Shown one piece after another: positions 45,527-58,816 of a stretch of 64,000 nucleotides of DNA. The DNA comes from Takifugu bimaculatus. Taxonomy: Eukaryota > Chordata > Actinopteri > Tetraodontiformes > Tetraodontidae. The stretch covers positions 14,773,199-14,837,198 of the forward strand of contig CP034983.1 in NCBI GenBank assembly GCA_004026145.2, read 5' to 3'. Numbering within the stretch: position 1 is the first letter of the stretch; every line of letters begins with the position of its first letter. The translations under genes were made by a program, and so were the position numbers. The notes under the pieces were generated by a model, which worked only from the letters and a program-made list of their open reading frames with translations, searched no databases and had not been told where the DNA came from.

Positions 45527-45719
45527 ATATAACATACTTAGAAAAAAGGAAACCCACACCCCGCTGGTGAATCATTTCCTAAACCACGGATGGCCGTCGC
45601 TTCAAGCAACGGTCATTGAACATGACCCCATGTGGTCCACTGTCCAGCGGATCCGTGCTGAACGGCGCTGGATCCTTAAATTGGGCACACAAGTTCCGGG
45701 GGGCCTGAACCTAAAATGA
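45465..45719 (+). CDS. GIY-YIG endonuclease C-terminal part (frame-shifted)
   Basis: After the one-base break, LLLRFTQHRYNILRKKETH supplies the conserved Arg and His of the GIY-YIG fold. VNHFLNHGW and RIRAERRWILKLGT follow, the last including the Glu that usually binds the metal ion. It ends at TGA about 40 bp before the terminal hairpin. Confidence 0.8.
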   Translation: MAFSMLGRPENTLLLRFTQHRYNILRKKETHTPLVNHFLNHGWPSLQATVIEHDPMWSTVQRIRAERRWILKLGTQVPGGLNLK

Positions 45720-45757
45720 GCCGATCCAGGCCTGACATGAGTGATGGCCCGTGCACG

Positions 45758-45789
45758 GAACTCTGACGCCGCTCGCGGCGCCAGAGTTC
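45758..45789 (+). other. 3'-terminal hairpin of Penelope-like copy 2
   Basis: gaactctg a cgccgc pairs with gcggcg c cagagttc (one A-C mismatch) around a tiny loop. The same hairpin ends copy 1 at 40093-40125. In both copies ctaaccttaaaaacct follows, and in copy 2 this leads straight into CCCTAA repeats. It is a candidate recognition or priming structure at the element end. Confidence 0.8.
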
Positions 45790-46515
45790 ACTAACCTTAA
45801 AAACCTAACCCTAACCCTAACCTAACCCTAACCCTAACCCTAACCCTAACCTAAACCTAACCCTAACCCTAACCCTAACCCTACCTAAACCCTAACGCCT
45901 AACTAACCCTAAACCCTAACCTTACCCTAACCCTAACCAACCCTAACCTAACCCTAACCCTAACCCTAACCTAACCCTAACCCTAACCTAACCCTAACCT
46001 AACCCTACCCTAACCCTAACCCTAACCCTAACCCTAACCCTAACCCTAACCCTAACCCTAACCCTAACCCTAACCCTCTAACCCTAACCCTAACCCTAAC
46101 CCTAACCCTAACCCTAACCCAACCCTAACCCTAATGCTAATGCTAACCTAACCCTAAACCCTAACCCAACCCTAACCCTAACTAACTAACCCTAACCCTA
46201 ACAACCTAACCCAACCCTAACCCTAACTCAACCCTAACCCTAATGCTAATGCTAACCCTAACCCTAATGCTAACCCTAACCCAACCCTAACCCTAATGCT
46301 AACTAACCCGAACCCTAATGCTAACCCTAACCAACCCTAACCCTAACCTAACCCTAACCCAACCCTAACCCTAACCTAACCCTAACCCTAACTCCAACCC
46401 TAACCCTAACTAACCCTAACCCTAACTAACCCTAACCCTAACCCAACCCTAACCCTAATGCTAACCCTAACCTAAACTCCAACCCTAATGCTAACCCTAA
46501 CCCTAATGCTAACCC
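45790..46515. repeat. degenerate CCCTAA telomeric-type block 1
   Basis: The first 300 bp are almost perfect ccctaa, then increasingly mixed with ctaatg and aactcc variants. Plus strand is C-rich. Confidence 0.95.
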
Positions 46516-49500
46516 TTCCCATTCACTTACACACTCACTCAATCTCACACACAGACACACACACATGCACATATATACCTTTCCAAATATTACGTTAAAA
46601 AAAACATTACGTTCGAGTGTGCGCACATGTCCGCTTATGTGCGCGTAAGTGCGCACGTGTGCGCGTGTGTGCGCGTAAGTGCGCGTGTGTGTTTAAGGAA
46701 CTCAGTCACTTACACCACTCACTCAATCTCACACTCACTCACAACACAGACACTCACAACTACGTTAAAAAACATTACGTTCGAGTGTGCGCACATGTCC
46801 GCTTATGTGCGCGTAAGTGCGCACGTGTGCGCGTGTGTGCGCGTAAGTGCGCGTGTGTGTTTAAGGAACTCAGTCCACTTACACACTCACTCAATCTCAC
46901 ACACAGACACACAATATACCTTTCCAAATATTACGTTAAAAAACACATTACGTTCGAGTGTGCGCACATGTCCGCTTATGTGCGGCGTAAGTGCGCACGT
47001 GTGCGCCGTGTGTGCGCGTAATTGCGCGTGTGTGTTTAAGGAACTCATTCACTTACACACTCACTCAATCTCACACACAGACACACACACATGCACAATA
47101 TACCTTCCAAATATTACGTTAAAAACAAAACATTACGTTCGAGTGTGCGCACATGTCCGCTTATGTGCGCGTAAGTGCGCACGTGTGCGCGTGTGTGCGC
47201 GTAAAGTGCGCGTGTGTGTTTAAGGAATTCAGTCACTTACACACTCACTCAATCTCACACTCACTCACACACAGACACTCACACTACGTTAAAAAACATT
47301 ACGTTCGAGTGTGCGCACATGTCCGCTTATGTGCGCGTAAGTGCGCACGTGTGCGCGTGTGTGCGCGTAAGTGCGCGTGTGTGTTTAAGGAACTCAGTCA
47401 CTTAACACCTCACTCAATCTCACACACAGACACACACATATACCTTTCCAAATATTACGTTAAAAAAAATTACGTTCGAGTGTGCGCACATGTCCGCTTA
47501 TGTGCGCGTAAGTGCGCACGTGTGCGCGTGTGTGCGCGTAAAGTGCGCGTGTGTGTTTAAGGAACTCATTCACTTACACACTCACTCAATCTCACACACA
47601 GACACACACACATGCACAATATACCTTTCCAAATATTACGTTAAAAAAACATTACGTTCGAGTGTGCGCACATGTCCGCTTATGTGCGCGTAAGTGCGCA
47701 CGTGTGCGCGTGTGTGCGCGTAAGTGCGCGTGTGTGCTTTAGGAACTCATTCACTTACACACTCACTCAATCTCACACACAGACACACACACATGCACAA
47801 TATACCTTTCCAAATATTACGCTAAAAAAACATTACGTTCGAGTGTGCGCAAATGTCCGCTTATGTGCGCGTAAGTGCGCACGTGTGCGCGTATGTGCGC
47901 GTAAGTGCGCGTGTGTGTTTAAGGAACTCATTCACTTACACACTCACTCAATCTCACACACAGACACACACACATGCACAATATACCTTTCCAAATATTA
48001 CATTAAAAAAAACATTACGTTCGAGTGTGCGCACATGTCTGCTTATGTGCGCGTAAGTGCGCACGTGTGCGCGTGTGTGCGCGTAAGTGCGCGTGTGTGT
48101 TTAAAGAACTCAGTCACTTACACACTCACTCAATCTCACACTCACTCACACACAGACACTCACACTACGTTAAAAAACATTACGTTCGAGTGTGCGCACA
48201 TGTCCGCTTATGTGCGCGTAAGTGCGCACGTGTGCGCGTGTGTGCGCGTAAGTGCGCGTGTGTGTTTAAGGAACTCAGTCACTTACACACTCACTCAATC
48301 TCACACACAGACACACAATATACCTTTCCAAATATTACGTTAAAAAAAAACATTACGTTCGAGTGTGCGCACATGTCCGCTTATGTGCGCGTAAGTGCGC
48401 ACGTGTGCGCGTGTGTGCGCGTAAGTGCGCGTGTGTGCGCGTAAGGTCGCGTGTGTGCTTTAGGAATGCATTCACTTACACACTCACTCAATCTCACACA
48501 CAGACACACACACATGCACAATATACCTTTCCAAATATTACGTTAAAAAAAACATTACGTTTGAGTGTGCGCACATGTCCGCTTATGTGCGCTTATGTGC
48601 GCACGTGTGCGCGTGTGTGCGCGTAAGTGCGCGTGTGTGTTTAAGGAACTCATTCACTTACACACTCACTCAATCTCACACACAGACACACACACATGCA
48701 CAATATACCTTTCCAAATATTACGTTAAAAAAACATTACGTTTGAGTGTGCGCACATGTCCGCTTATGTGCGCGTAAGTGCGCACGTGTGCGCCTGTGTG
48801 CGCGTAAGTGCGCGTGTGTGTTTAAGGAACTCATTCACTTACACACTCACTCAATCTCACACACAGACACACACACATGCACATTAGACCTTTCTTAATA
48901 TTACGTTAAAAAACATTACGTGCAACTATGCGCGCATATGCGCCTCATGTGCGCGTAAGTGCGTGTGTGCTTGCAGAACTTAGTTACTTATACATTCACT
49001 CAATCTCACACTCACTCACTCACACACAGACACACACACACATGCACATTAGACCTTTCTAAATATTACGTTAAAAAACATTACGTTCGAGTGTGCGCGA
49101 ATGTGCGCGTAAGGTGCGCACGTGTGCGCGTGTGTGCGCGTAAGTACGCGTGTGTGTTTAAGGAACTCATTCACTTACACACTCACTCAATCTCACACAC
49201 AGACACACAATATACCTTTCCAAATATTACGTTGAAAAAAAACATTACGTTCGAGTGTGCGCACATGTCCGCTTATGTGCCGCGTAAGTGCGCACGTGTG
49301 CGCCTGTGTGCGCGTAAGTGCGCGTGTGTGTTTAAGGAACTCATTCACTTACACACTCACTCAATCTCACACACAGACACACACACATGCACATTAGACC
49401 TTTCTTAATATTACGTTAAAAAACATTACGTGCAACTATGCGCGCATACTAGACGCTTCATAGTGCGCGTAAGTGCGTGTTGTGCTTGCAGGACCTTAGT

Positions 49501-50800
49501 TACTTATAATTCACGTCATCTCACACTCACGTCACGCACACACAGACACACACACACATGCACTTAGACCTTTCTAAATATTACGTTTAAAAAACATTAC
49601 GTTCGAGTGTGCGCGAATGTGCGCGTAAGTGCGCACGTGTGCGCGTGTGTGCGCGTAAGTACGCGTGTGTGTTTACGGAACTCATTCACTTACACACCAC
49701 TCAATCTCACACACAGACACACAATATACCTTTCCAAATATTACGTTGAAAAAAACATTACGTTCGAGTGTGCGCACATGTCTGCTTATGTGCGCGTAAG
49801 TGCGCACGTGTGCGCGTGTGTGCGCGTAAGTGCGCGTGTGTGCTTTAGGAACGCATTCACTTACACACTCACTCATCTCACACACAGACACACACACATT
49901 GCACATTAGACCTTTCTTAATATTACGTTAAAAACATTACGTGCAACTATGCGCGCATAGCGCTCATGTGCGCTAAGTGCGTGTGTGCTTGCAGAACTGT
50001 TACTTATACATTCACTCAATCTCACACTCACTCACTCACACACAGACACACACACACATGCACATTAGACCTTTCTAAATATTACGTTAAAAAACATTAC
50101 GTTCGAGGTTGTGCGCGAATGTGCGCGTAAGTGCGCACGTGTGCGCGTGTGTGCGCGTAAGTACGCGTGTGTGTTTTAAGGAACTCATTCACTTTACACC
50201 ACTCACTCAATCTCACACACAGACACACAATATACCTTTCCAAATATTACGTTGAAAAAACATTACGTTCGAGTGATGTGCGAACATGTCTGCTTATGTG
50301 CGCGTAAGTGCGCACGTGTGCGCGTGTGTGCGCGTAAGTGCGCGTGTGTGCTTTAGGAACGCATTCACTTCCACACTCACTCAATCTCACACACAGACAC
50401 ACACACATGCACATTAGACCTTTCTTAATATTACGTTAAAAAAACATTACGTGCAACTGTGCACACATGTCCGCTTATAGTGCGCGTAAGTGCGCGTGTG
50501 TGCTTGCAGACAACTTAGTTACTTACACATTCACTCAATCTCACACTCACTCACACACAGACACACACACACATGCACATTAGACCTTTCTACATATTAC
50601 GTTAAAAAACATTACGTTCGAGTGTGCGCGAATGTGCGCGTAAGTGCGCACCTGTGCGCGTGTGTGCGCGTAAGTGCAGCGTGTGGGCGCGTGTAGTGCT
50701 TTAGAACTCATTCACTTACACACTCACATCAATCTCACACTCTCACCTCATTCTCACACTCACTCAAAGGACACACACCACATGCACATTAGACTCAAGA
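46516..50800. repeat. subtelomeric satellite, block 1
   Basis: About 24 units of roughly 160-200 bp. Each has acgttaaaaaacattacg, then gtgcgcacatgtccgcttat, then alternating gtgcgcgtaagtgcgcgtgt tracts, then cactcactcaatctcacaca and cctttccaaatatt. A second subtype (cattacgtgcaactatgcgc with cttgcagaacttagttac) appears at about 48920, 49430, 49940 and 50445. The plus-strand frames (VCAHVRLCARKCARVRV) are repeat artefacts. Confidence 0.95.
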
Positions 50801-51490
50801 CCCTAACTCCAACCCTAACCCTAATGCTAATCCTATGCTATGCTAACCCGAATGCAATGCTAACCTAACTCCAACCCTAACCCTAATGCTAACCCCTAAC
50901 TCCAACCCTAACCCTAATGCTAACCCGAACCCTAATGCTAACCCTATCTCAAACCCTAACCCTAACCCTATGCTAACCATAACTCCAACCCTAACCCTAA
51001 TGCTAACCCTAACTCTAACTCTAACCCTAACCTTAATTCTATGCTAACCCAAATGCCTAATGCTAAACCCTAACTCCAACCCTAACCCTAATGCTAATGC
51101 TAACCCTAATACTAACCCTAACTCCAACCCTAACCCTAATGCTAACGCTAACCCTAACCCTAATGCTAACCCTAACTCCAACCCTAACCCTAAACTCCCA
51201 CCCTAACCCTAATCTAATGCTAACCCTAACCCTAATGCTAACCCTAACTCCAACCCTAACCCTAATGCTAATGCTAACCCGAACCTAATGCTACCCCTAA
51301 CTCCAACCCTAACCCTAACGCTAACCCTAACCCTAACCCTAATTCTAACCCTAACCCTAACTCCAACCCTAACCCTAATGCTAACCCTAACCTAATGCTA
51401 ACCCTAACCCTAACTCCAACCCTAACCCTAATGCTAACCCTAACCTAAACTCCAACCCTAATGCTAACCCTAACCCTAATGCTAACCCTT
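50801..51490. repeat. degenerate CCCTAA telomeric-type block 2
   Basis: Compound units of ccctaactccaaccctaacc with ctaatg variants. Ends in aacccttcccattcac, the same junction as blocks 1, 3 and 4. Confidence 0.95.
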
Positions 51491-51761
51491 CCCATTCACT
51501 ACACACTCACTCAATCTCCACACAGACACACACACATGGCACAATTATACCTTTCCAATATTACGTTAAAAAAAACATTACGTTCGAGTGTGCGCACATG
51601 TCCGCTTATGTGCGCGTAAGTGATCGCACGTGTGCGCGTAGTGCGCGTGTGTGCGCGGTGTGTGCTTTAGGAAACTCATTCACTACACACTCACTCAATT
51701 CTCACACTCTCTACACTCATTCGTCACACTCAACTCACAGACACACACACATGCCATTAGA
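51491..51761. repeat. subtelomeric satellite, block 2 (short)
   Basis: Little more than one satellite unit between two telomeric-type blocks. Confidence 0.9.
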
Positions 51762-52410
51762 CCCTCTAACCCTAACTCCAACCCTAACCCTAAGGCTAAA
51801 CCCTAACTCCAACCCTAACCCTAATGCTAACCCTAACTCAAACTCTAACCCTAACCCTAATGCTAATGCCTAACCCTAACTCCAACCCTAACCCTAAGGC
51901 TACACCCTAACTCTAACTCTAACCCTAACCCTAATGCTAATGCTAACCCAAATGCTAATGCTAACCCTAACTCCAACCCTAACCCGATAATTGCTAATGC
52001 TAACCCTAACCCTAATGCTAACCCTAACTCCCAACTCCCTAACCCTAATGCTAATGCTAACCCTAACCCTAATGCTAACCCTAACTCCAACCCTAACCCT
52101 AACTCCAACCCTAACCCTAATGCTAATGCTAACCCTAACCCTAATGCTAACCCTAACTCCAACCCTAACCCTAATGCTAATGCTAACCCGAACCCTAATG
52201 CTAACCCTAACTCCAACCCTAACCCTAACGCTAACCCTAACTCCAACCCTAACCCTAATGCTAACCCTAACCCTAACTCCAACCCTAACCCTAATGCTAA
52301 CCCTAACCCTAATGCTAACCCTAACCCTAACTCCAACCCTAACCCTAATGCTAACCCTAACCTAAACTCCAACCCTAATGCTAACCCTAACCCTAATGCT
52401 AACCCTTCCC
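51762..52410. repeat. degenerate CCCTAA telomeric-type block 3
   Basis: Near-identical in order of variants to block 4 (54471-55108), indicating a recent segmental duplication. Confidence 0.95.
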
Positions 52411-54470
52411 ATTCACTTACACACTCACTCAATCTCACACACAGACACACACACATGCACAATATACCTTTCCAAATATTACGTTAAAAAAAACATTACG
52501 TTCGAGTGTGCGCACATGTCCGCTTATGTGCGCGTAAGTGCGCACGTGTGCGCGTGTGTGCGCGTAAGTGCGCGTGTGTGTTTAAGGAACTCAGTCACTT
52601 ACACACTCACTCACTCTCACACTCACTCACACACAGACACTCACACTACGTTAAAAAACATTACGTTCGAGTGTGCGCACATGTCCGCTTATGTGCGCGT
52701 AAGTGCGCACGTGTGCGCGTTGTGTGCGCGTAAGTGCGCGTGTGTGTTTAAGGAACTCAGTCACTTACACACTCACTCAATCTCACACACAACAGACACA
52801 CAATATACCTTTCCAAATATTACGTCTAAAAAAACATTACGTTCGAGTGTGCGCACATGTCCGCTTATGTGCGCGTAAGTGCGCACGTGTGCGCGTGTGT
52901 GCGCGTAAGTGCGCGTGTGTGCGCGTAAGGTCGCGTGTGTGCTTTAGGAATGCATTCACTTACACACTCACTCAATCTCACACACAGACACACACACATG
53001 CCAAATATACCTTTCCATATATTACGTTAAAAAAACATTACGTTTTGAGTGTGCGCACATGTCCGCTTATGTGCGCTTATGTGCGCACGTGTGCGCGTGT
53101 GTGCGCGTAAGTGCGCGTGTGTGTTTAAGGAACTCATTCACTTACACACTCATCAATCTCACACACAGACACACACACATGCACAATATACCTTTCCAAA
53201 TATTACGTTAAAAAAACATTACGTTGAGTGTGCGCACATGTCCGCTTATGTGCGCGTAAGTGCGCACGTGTGCGCCTGTGTGCGCGTAAGTGCGCGTGTG
53301 TGTTTAAGGAACTCATTCACTTACACACTCACTCAATCTCACACACAGACACACACACATGCACATTAGACCTTTCTTATTACGTTAAAAACATTACGTG
53401 CAACTATGCGTGCATATGCGCTCATGTGCGCGTAAGTGCGTGTGTGTGCTTGCAGAACTTAGTTACTTACACATTCACTCAATCTCACACTCACTCACAC
53501 ACAGACACACACACACATGCACATTAGACCTTTCTAAATATTACGTTAAAAAACATTACGTTCGAGTGTGCGCGAATGTGCGCGTAAGTGCGCACGTGTG
53601 CGCGTGTGTGCGCGTAAGTACGCGTGTGTGTTTAAGGAACTCATTCACTTACACACTCACTCAATCTCACACACAGACACACAAATACCTTTCCAAATAT
53701 TACGTTGAAAAAAACATTACGTTCGAGTGTGCGCACATGTCTGCTTATGTGCGCGTAAGTGCGCACGTGTGCGCGTGTGTGCGCGTAAGTGCGCGTGTGT
53801 GCGCGTAAGTGCGCGTGTGTGCGCGTAAGTGCGCGTGTGTGCTTTAGGAACGCATTCACTTACACACTCACTCAATCTCACACACAGACACACACACATG
53901 CACATTAGACCTTTCTTAATATTACGTTAAAAAACATTACGTGCAACTGTGCACACATGTCCGCTTATGTGCGCGTAAGTGCGCGTGTGTGCTTGCAGAA
54001 CTTAGTTACTTACACATTCACTCAATCTCACACTCACTCACTCACACACAGACACACACACACATGCACATTAGACCTTTAAATATTACGTTAAAAAACA
54101 TTACGTTCGAGTGTGCGCGAATGTGCGCGTAAGTGCGCACCTGTGCGCGTGTGTGCGCGTAAGTGCGCGTGTGTGCGCGTAAGTGCGCGTGTGTGCTTTA
54201 GGAACTCATTCACTTACACACTCACTCAATCTCACACAGACACACACACATGCACAATATACCTTTCCAAATATTACGTTAAAAAAAACATTACGTTCGA
54301 GTGTGCGCACATGTCCGCTTATGTGCGCGTAAGTGCGCACGTGTGCGCGTAAGTGCGCGTGTGTGCGCGTGTGTGCTTTAGGAACTCATTCACTTACACA
54401 CTCACTCAATCTCACACTCTCTCACTCATTCTCACACTCACTCACAGACACACACATGCACATTAGACCT
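52411..54470. repeat. subtelomeric satellite, block 3
   Basis: About 12 units with both subtypes. The diagnostic gcgcgtaaggtcgcgtgtgt variant at about 52920 recurs at 48420, 56495, 57030 and 57235. Confidence 0.95.
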
Positions 54471-55108
54471 CTAACCCTAACTCCAACCCTAACCCTAATG
54501 CTAACCCTAACTCCAACCCTAACCCTAATGCTAACCCTAACTCAAACTCTAACCCTAACCCTAATGCTAATGCTAACCCTAACTCCAACCCTAACCCTAA
54601 TGCTAACCCTAACTCTAACTCTAACCCTAACCCTAATGCTAATGCTAACCCAAATGCTAATGCTAACCCTAACTCCAACCCTAACCCTAATGCTAATGCT
54701 AACCCTAACCCTAATGCTAACCCTAACTCCAACCCTAACCCTAATGCTAATGCTAACCCTAACCCTAATGCTAACCCTAACTCCAACCCTAACCCTAACT
54801 CCAACCCTAACCCTAATGCTAATGCTAACCCTAACCCTAATGCTAACCCTAACTCCAACCCTAACCCTAATGCTAATGCTAACCCGAACCCTAATGCTAA
54901 CCCTAACTCCAACCCTAACCCTAACGCTAACCCAACTCCAACCCTAACCCTAATGCTAACCCTAACCCTAACTCCAACCCTAACCCTAATGCTAACCCTA
55001 ACCCTAATGCTAACCAACCCTAACCCTAATCCAACCCTAACCCTAATGCTAACCCTAACCTAAACTCCAACCCTAATGCTAACCCTAACCCTAATGCTAA
55101 CCCTTCCC
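54471..55108. repeat. degenerate CCCTAA telomeric-type block 4
   Basis: Parallels block 3 variant by variant. Confidence 0.95.
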
Positions 55109-58072
55109 ATTCACTTACACACTCACTCAATCTCACACACAGACACACACACATGCACAATATACCTTTCCAAATATTACGTTAAAAAAAACATTACGTT
55201 CGAGTGTGCGCACATGTCCGCTTATGTGCGCGTAAGTGCGCACGTGTGCGCGTGTGTGCGCGTAAGTGCGCGTGTGTGTTTAAGGAACTCAGTCACTTAC
55301 ACACTCACTCAATCTCACACTCACTCACACACAGACACTCACACTACGTTAAAAAACTTACGTTCGAGTGTGCGCACATGTCCGCTTATGTGCGCGTAAG
55401 TGCGCACGTGTGCGCGTGTGTGCGCGTAAGTGCGCGTGTGTGTTTAAGGAACTCAGTCACTTACACACTCACTCAATCTCACACACAGACACACAATATA
55501 CCTTTCCAAATATTACGTTAAAAAACATTACGTTCGAGTGTGCGCACATGTCCGCTTATGTGCGCGTAAGTGCGCACGTGTGCGCGTGTGTGCGCGTAAG
55601 TGCGCGTGTGTGTTTAAGGAACTCATTCACTTACACACTCACTCAATCTCACACACAGACACACACATGCACAATATACCTTTCCAAATATTACGCTAAA
55701 AAAAACATTACGTTCGAGTGTGCGCACATGTCCGCTTATGTGCGCGTAAGTGCGCACGTGTGCGCGTGTGTGCGCGTAAGTGCGCGTGTGTGCTTTAGGA
55801 ACTCATTCACTTACACACTCACTCAATCTCACACACAGACACACACACATGCACAATATACCTTTCCAAATATTACGCTAAAAAAACATTACGTTCGAGT
55901 GTGCGCACATGTCCGCTTATGTGCGCGTAAGTGCGCACGTGTGCGCGTATGTGCGCGTAAGTGCGCGTGTGTGTTTAAGGAACTCATTCACTTACACACT
56001 CACTCAATCTCACACACAGACACACACACATGCACAATATACCTTTCCAAATATTACATTAAAAAAAACATTACGTTCGAGTGTGCGCACATGTCTGCTT
56101 ATGTGCGCGTAAGTGCGCACGTGTGCGCGTGTGTGCGCGTAAGTGCGCGTGTGTGTTTAAGGAACTCAGTCACTTACACACTCACTCAATCTCACACTCA
56201 CTCACACACAGACACTCACACTACGTTAAAAAACATTACGTTCGAGTGTGCGCACATGTCCGCTTATGTGCGCGTAAGTGCGCACGTGTGCGCGTGTGTG
56301 CGCGTAAGTGCGCGTGTGTGTTTAAGGAACTCAGTCACTTACACACTCACTCAATCTCACACACAGACACACAATATACCTTTCCAAATATTACGTTAAA
56401 AAAAATTACGTTCGAGTGTGCGCACATGTCCGCTTATGTGCGCGTAAGTGCGCACGTGTGCGCGTTTGTGCGCGTAAGTGCGCGTGTGTGCGCGTAAGGT
56501 CGCGTGTGTGCTTTAGGAATGCATTCACTTACACACTCACTCAATCTCACACACAGACACACACACATGCACAATATACCTTTCCAAATATTACGTTAAA
56601 AAAAACATTACGTTCGAGTGTGCGCACATGTCCGCTTATGTGCGCGTAAGTGCGCACGTGTGCGCGTGTGTGCGCGTAAGTGCGCGTGTGTGTTTAAGGA
56701 ACTCAGTCACTTACACACTCACTCAATCTCACACTCACTCACACACAGACACTCACACTACGTTAAAAAAACATTACGTTCGAGTGTGCGCACATGTCCG
56801 CTTATGTGCGCGTAAGTGCGCACGTGTGCGCGTGTGTGCGCGTAAGTGCGCGTGTGTGTTTAAGGAACTCAGTCACTTACACACTCACTCAATCTCACAC
56901 ACAGACACACAATATACCTTTCCAAATATTACGTTAAAAAAACATTACGTTCGAGTGTGCGCACATGTCCGCTTATGTGCGCGTAAGTGCGCACGTGTGC
57001 GCGTGTGTGCGCGTAAGTGCGCGTGTGTGCGCGTAAGGTCGCGTGTGTGCTTTAGGAATGCATTCACTTACACACTCACTCAATCTCACACACAGACACA
57101 CACACATGCACAATATACCTTTCCATATATTACGTTAAAAAAACATTACATTCGAGTGTGCGCACATGTCCGCTTATGTGCGCGTAAGTGCGCACGTGTG
57201 CGCGTTTGTGCGCGTAAGTGCGCGTGTGTGCGCGTAAGGTCGCGTGTGTGCTTTAGGAATGCATTCACTTACACACTCACTCAATCTCACACACAGACAC
57301 ACACACATGCACAATATACCTTTCCAAATATTACGTTAAAAAAAACATTACGTTCGAGTGTGCGCACATGTCCGCTTATGTGCGCGTAAGTGCGCACGTG
57401 TCGAGTGTGTGCGCGTAAGTGCGCGTGTGTGCGCGTAAGTGCGCGTGTGTGCTTTAGGAACGCATTAACTTACACACTCACTCAATCTCACACACAGACA
57501 CATGCACAATATACCTTTCCAAATATTACGCTAAAAAAAAACATTACATTCGAGTGTGCGCACATGTCCGCTTATGTGTGCGTAAGTGCGCACGTGTGCG
57601 CGTGTGTGCGCGTAAGTGCGCGTGTGTTTAAGGAACTCATTCACTTATACACTCACACTCCAATCTCACCACACACAGACACACACACATGCACAATATA
57701 CCTTTCCAATATTATACGTTAAAAAAAACATTACGTTCGAGTGTGCGCACATGTCCGCTTATGTGCGCGTAAGTGCGCACGTGTGCGCGTAAGTGCGCGT
57801 GTGTGTTTAAGGAACTCATTCACTTACACTCACTCAATCTCACACACAGACACACACACATGCACATTAGACCTTTCTTAATATTACGTTAAAAAACATT
57901 ACGTGCAACTATGCGCGCATGTGCGCTTATGTGCGCGTAAGTGCGCGTGTGTGCTTGCAGAACTTAGTTACTTACACATTCACTCAATCTCACACTCACT
58001 CACACACAGACACACACACATGCACATTAGACCTTTCTAAATATTACGTTAAAAAACATTACGTTCGAGTGT
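55109..58072. repeat. subtelomeric satellite, block 4 (left of LINE)
   Basis: About 16 units. The stretch 55700-56520 matches 47645-48465 at a constant offset of about 8.05 kb, including private variants (gcgtatgtgcgcg, ttacattaaaaa). Confidence 0.95.
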
Positions 58073-58261
58073 CAATCAATCAATCAATCTTTATTTATAT
58101 AGCGTCTTATACAATCAAAATTGTTTCAAGGCGCTTTCCAGAATCCCAGGGCCTGACCCCAGACAAGCAACAGTGGCAAGGAAAAACTCCCCTTTAACAG
58201 GAAGAAACCTTGAGCAGGACCAGGCTCATGTAGGGGGACCCTCCTGCTGATGGCCGGCTGG

Positions 58262-58563
58262 GTAAAGAGAGAGGAGAGGAGAGGAGGGAGGACAGGTAGA
58301 GGATAGGATAGGTAGAGGAGAGGAGAGGAGAGGGGTAGAGGAGAGGAAAGTAGAGTGAGGGAGGTAGAGGAGAGGAAAAGGAGGAGAGGAGGAAAGAGGA
58401 GAGGAGAGGAGAGGGAGGGATAGGAGAAGAGGAGAGGAGAGGAGAGCAGAGCACAGAAACACACACAAAAAATCACATCACTTCAACGGGGCCGGCGGTC
58501 ATTATGCATCTCGATGGCAGTGATACCTGCAAATAGATAGGGGGGGGGGGGGGGGGGGGGGGG
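58262..58563. repeat. GA-rich and poly-G tracts inside the LINE 3' region
   Basis: gagaggagagg repeats at 58262-58450 and a run of about 25 G at 58539-58563. They probably expanded after insertion. Confidence 0.85.
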
Positions 58564-58816
58564 AAGCAGCAAAAACTACACAAGAATCAGCATAACTAGT
58601 CTGCTTGATGAGGAGAGGAAAGGAGAGGAAAGAGAGGAAACCATGACCCAGTGGAGTGACAGAGGCCTGTCAGGTGATCATGTTTCCGGACCCCGGCAGC
58701 TCGGCCTATAACAGCATAGCTAGAATGTGACCTAATGATTAGACGACCCCCTAAGTATGATAATTTGTCTGTCTATGATAGTAACTGGACTACTGAATTA
58801 GTAACAGTAAGCTTTT

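Larger units (their letters stand above)
41110..45789 (+). mobile_element. Penelope-like retroelement, copy 2 (near complete)
   Basis: About 4.7 kb lying between telomeric-type repeats on both sides. In order it has an AT-rich leader with a structured motif (41496-41560), a basic ORF1 region, an SGNH-hydrolase-like domain, an N-terminal RT extension, the reverse transcriptase, a GIY-YIG endonuclease and a terminal hairpin (45758-45789). The RT motifs (LLPKIHKDP, GTAMGKKFAPAYANIF, YLDD) together with C-terminal GIY-YIG define canonical Penelope-like elements. Frame breaks occur around 41750, 42620-42780, 43435, 43830 and 45493, so this copy is not intact as assembled. High identity to copy 1 argues for recent activity. 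Confidence 0.9.

Noticed and set aside
46617..58343. Many frames of the form CAHVRLCARKCARVRV, suggestive of a Cys/Arg-rich secreted family
   Set aside because: They are satellite units translated in every frame; lengths change with single-base indels.
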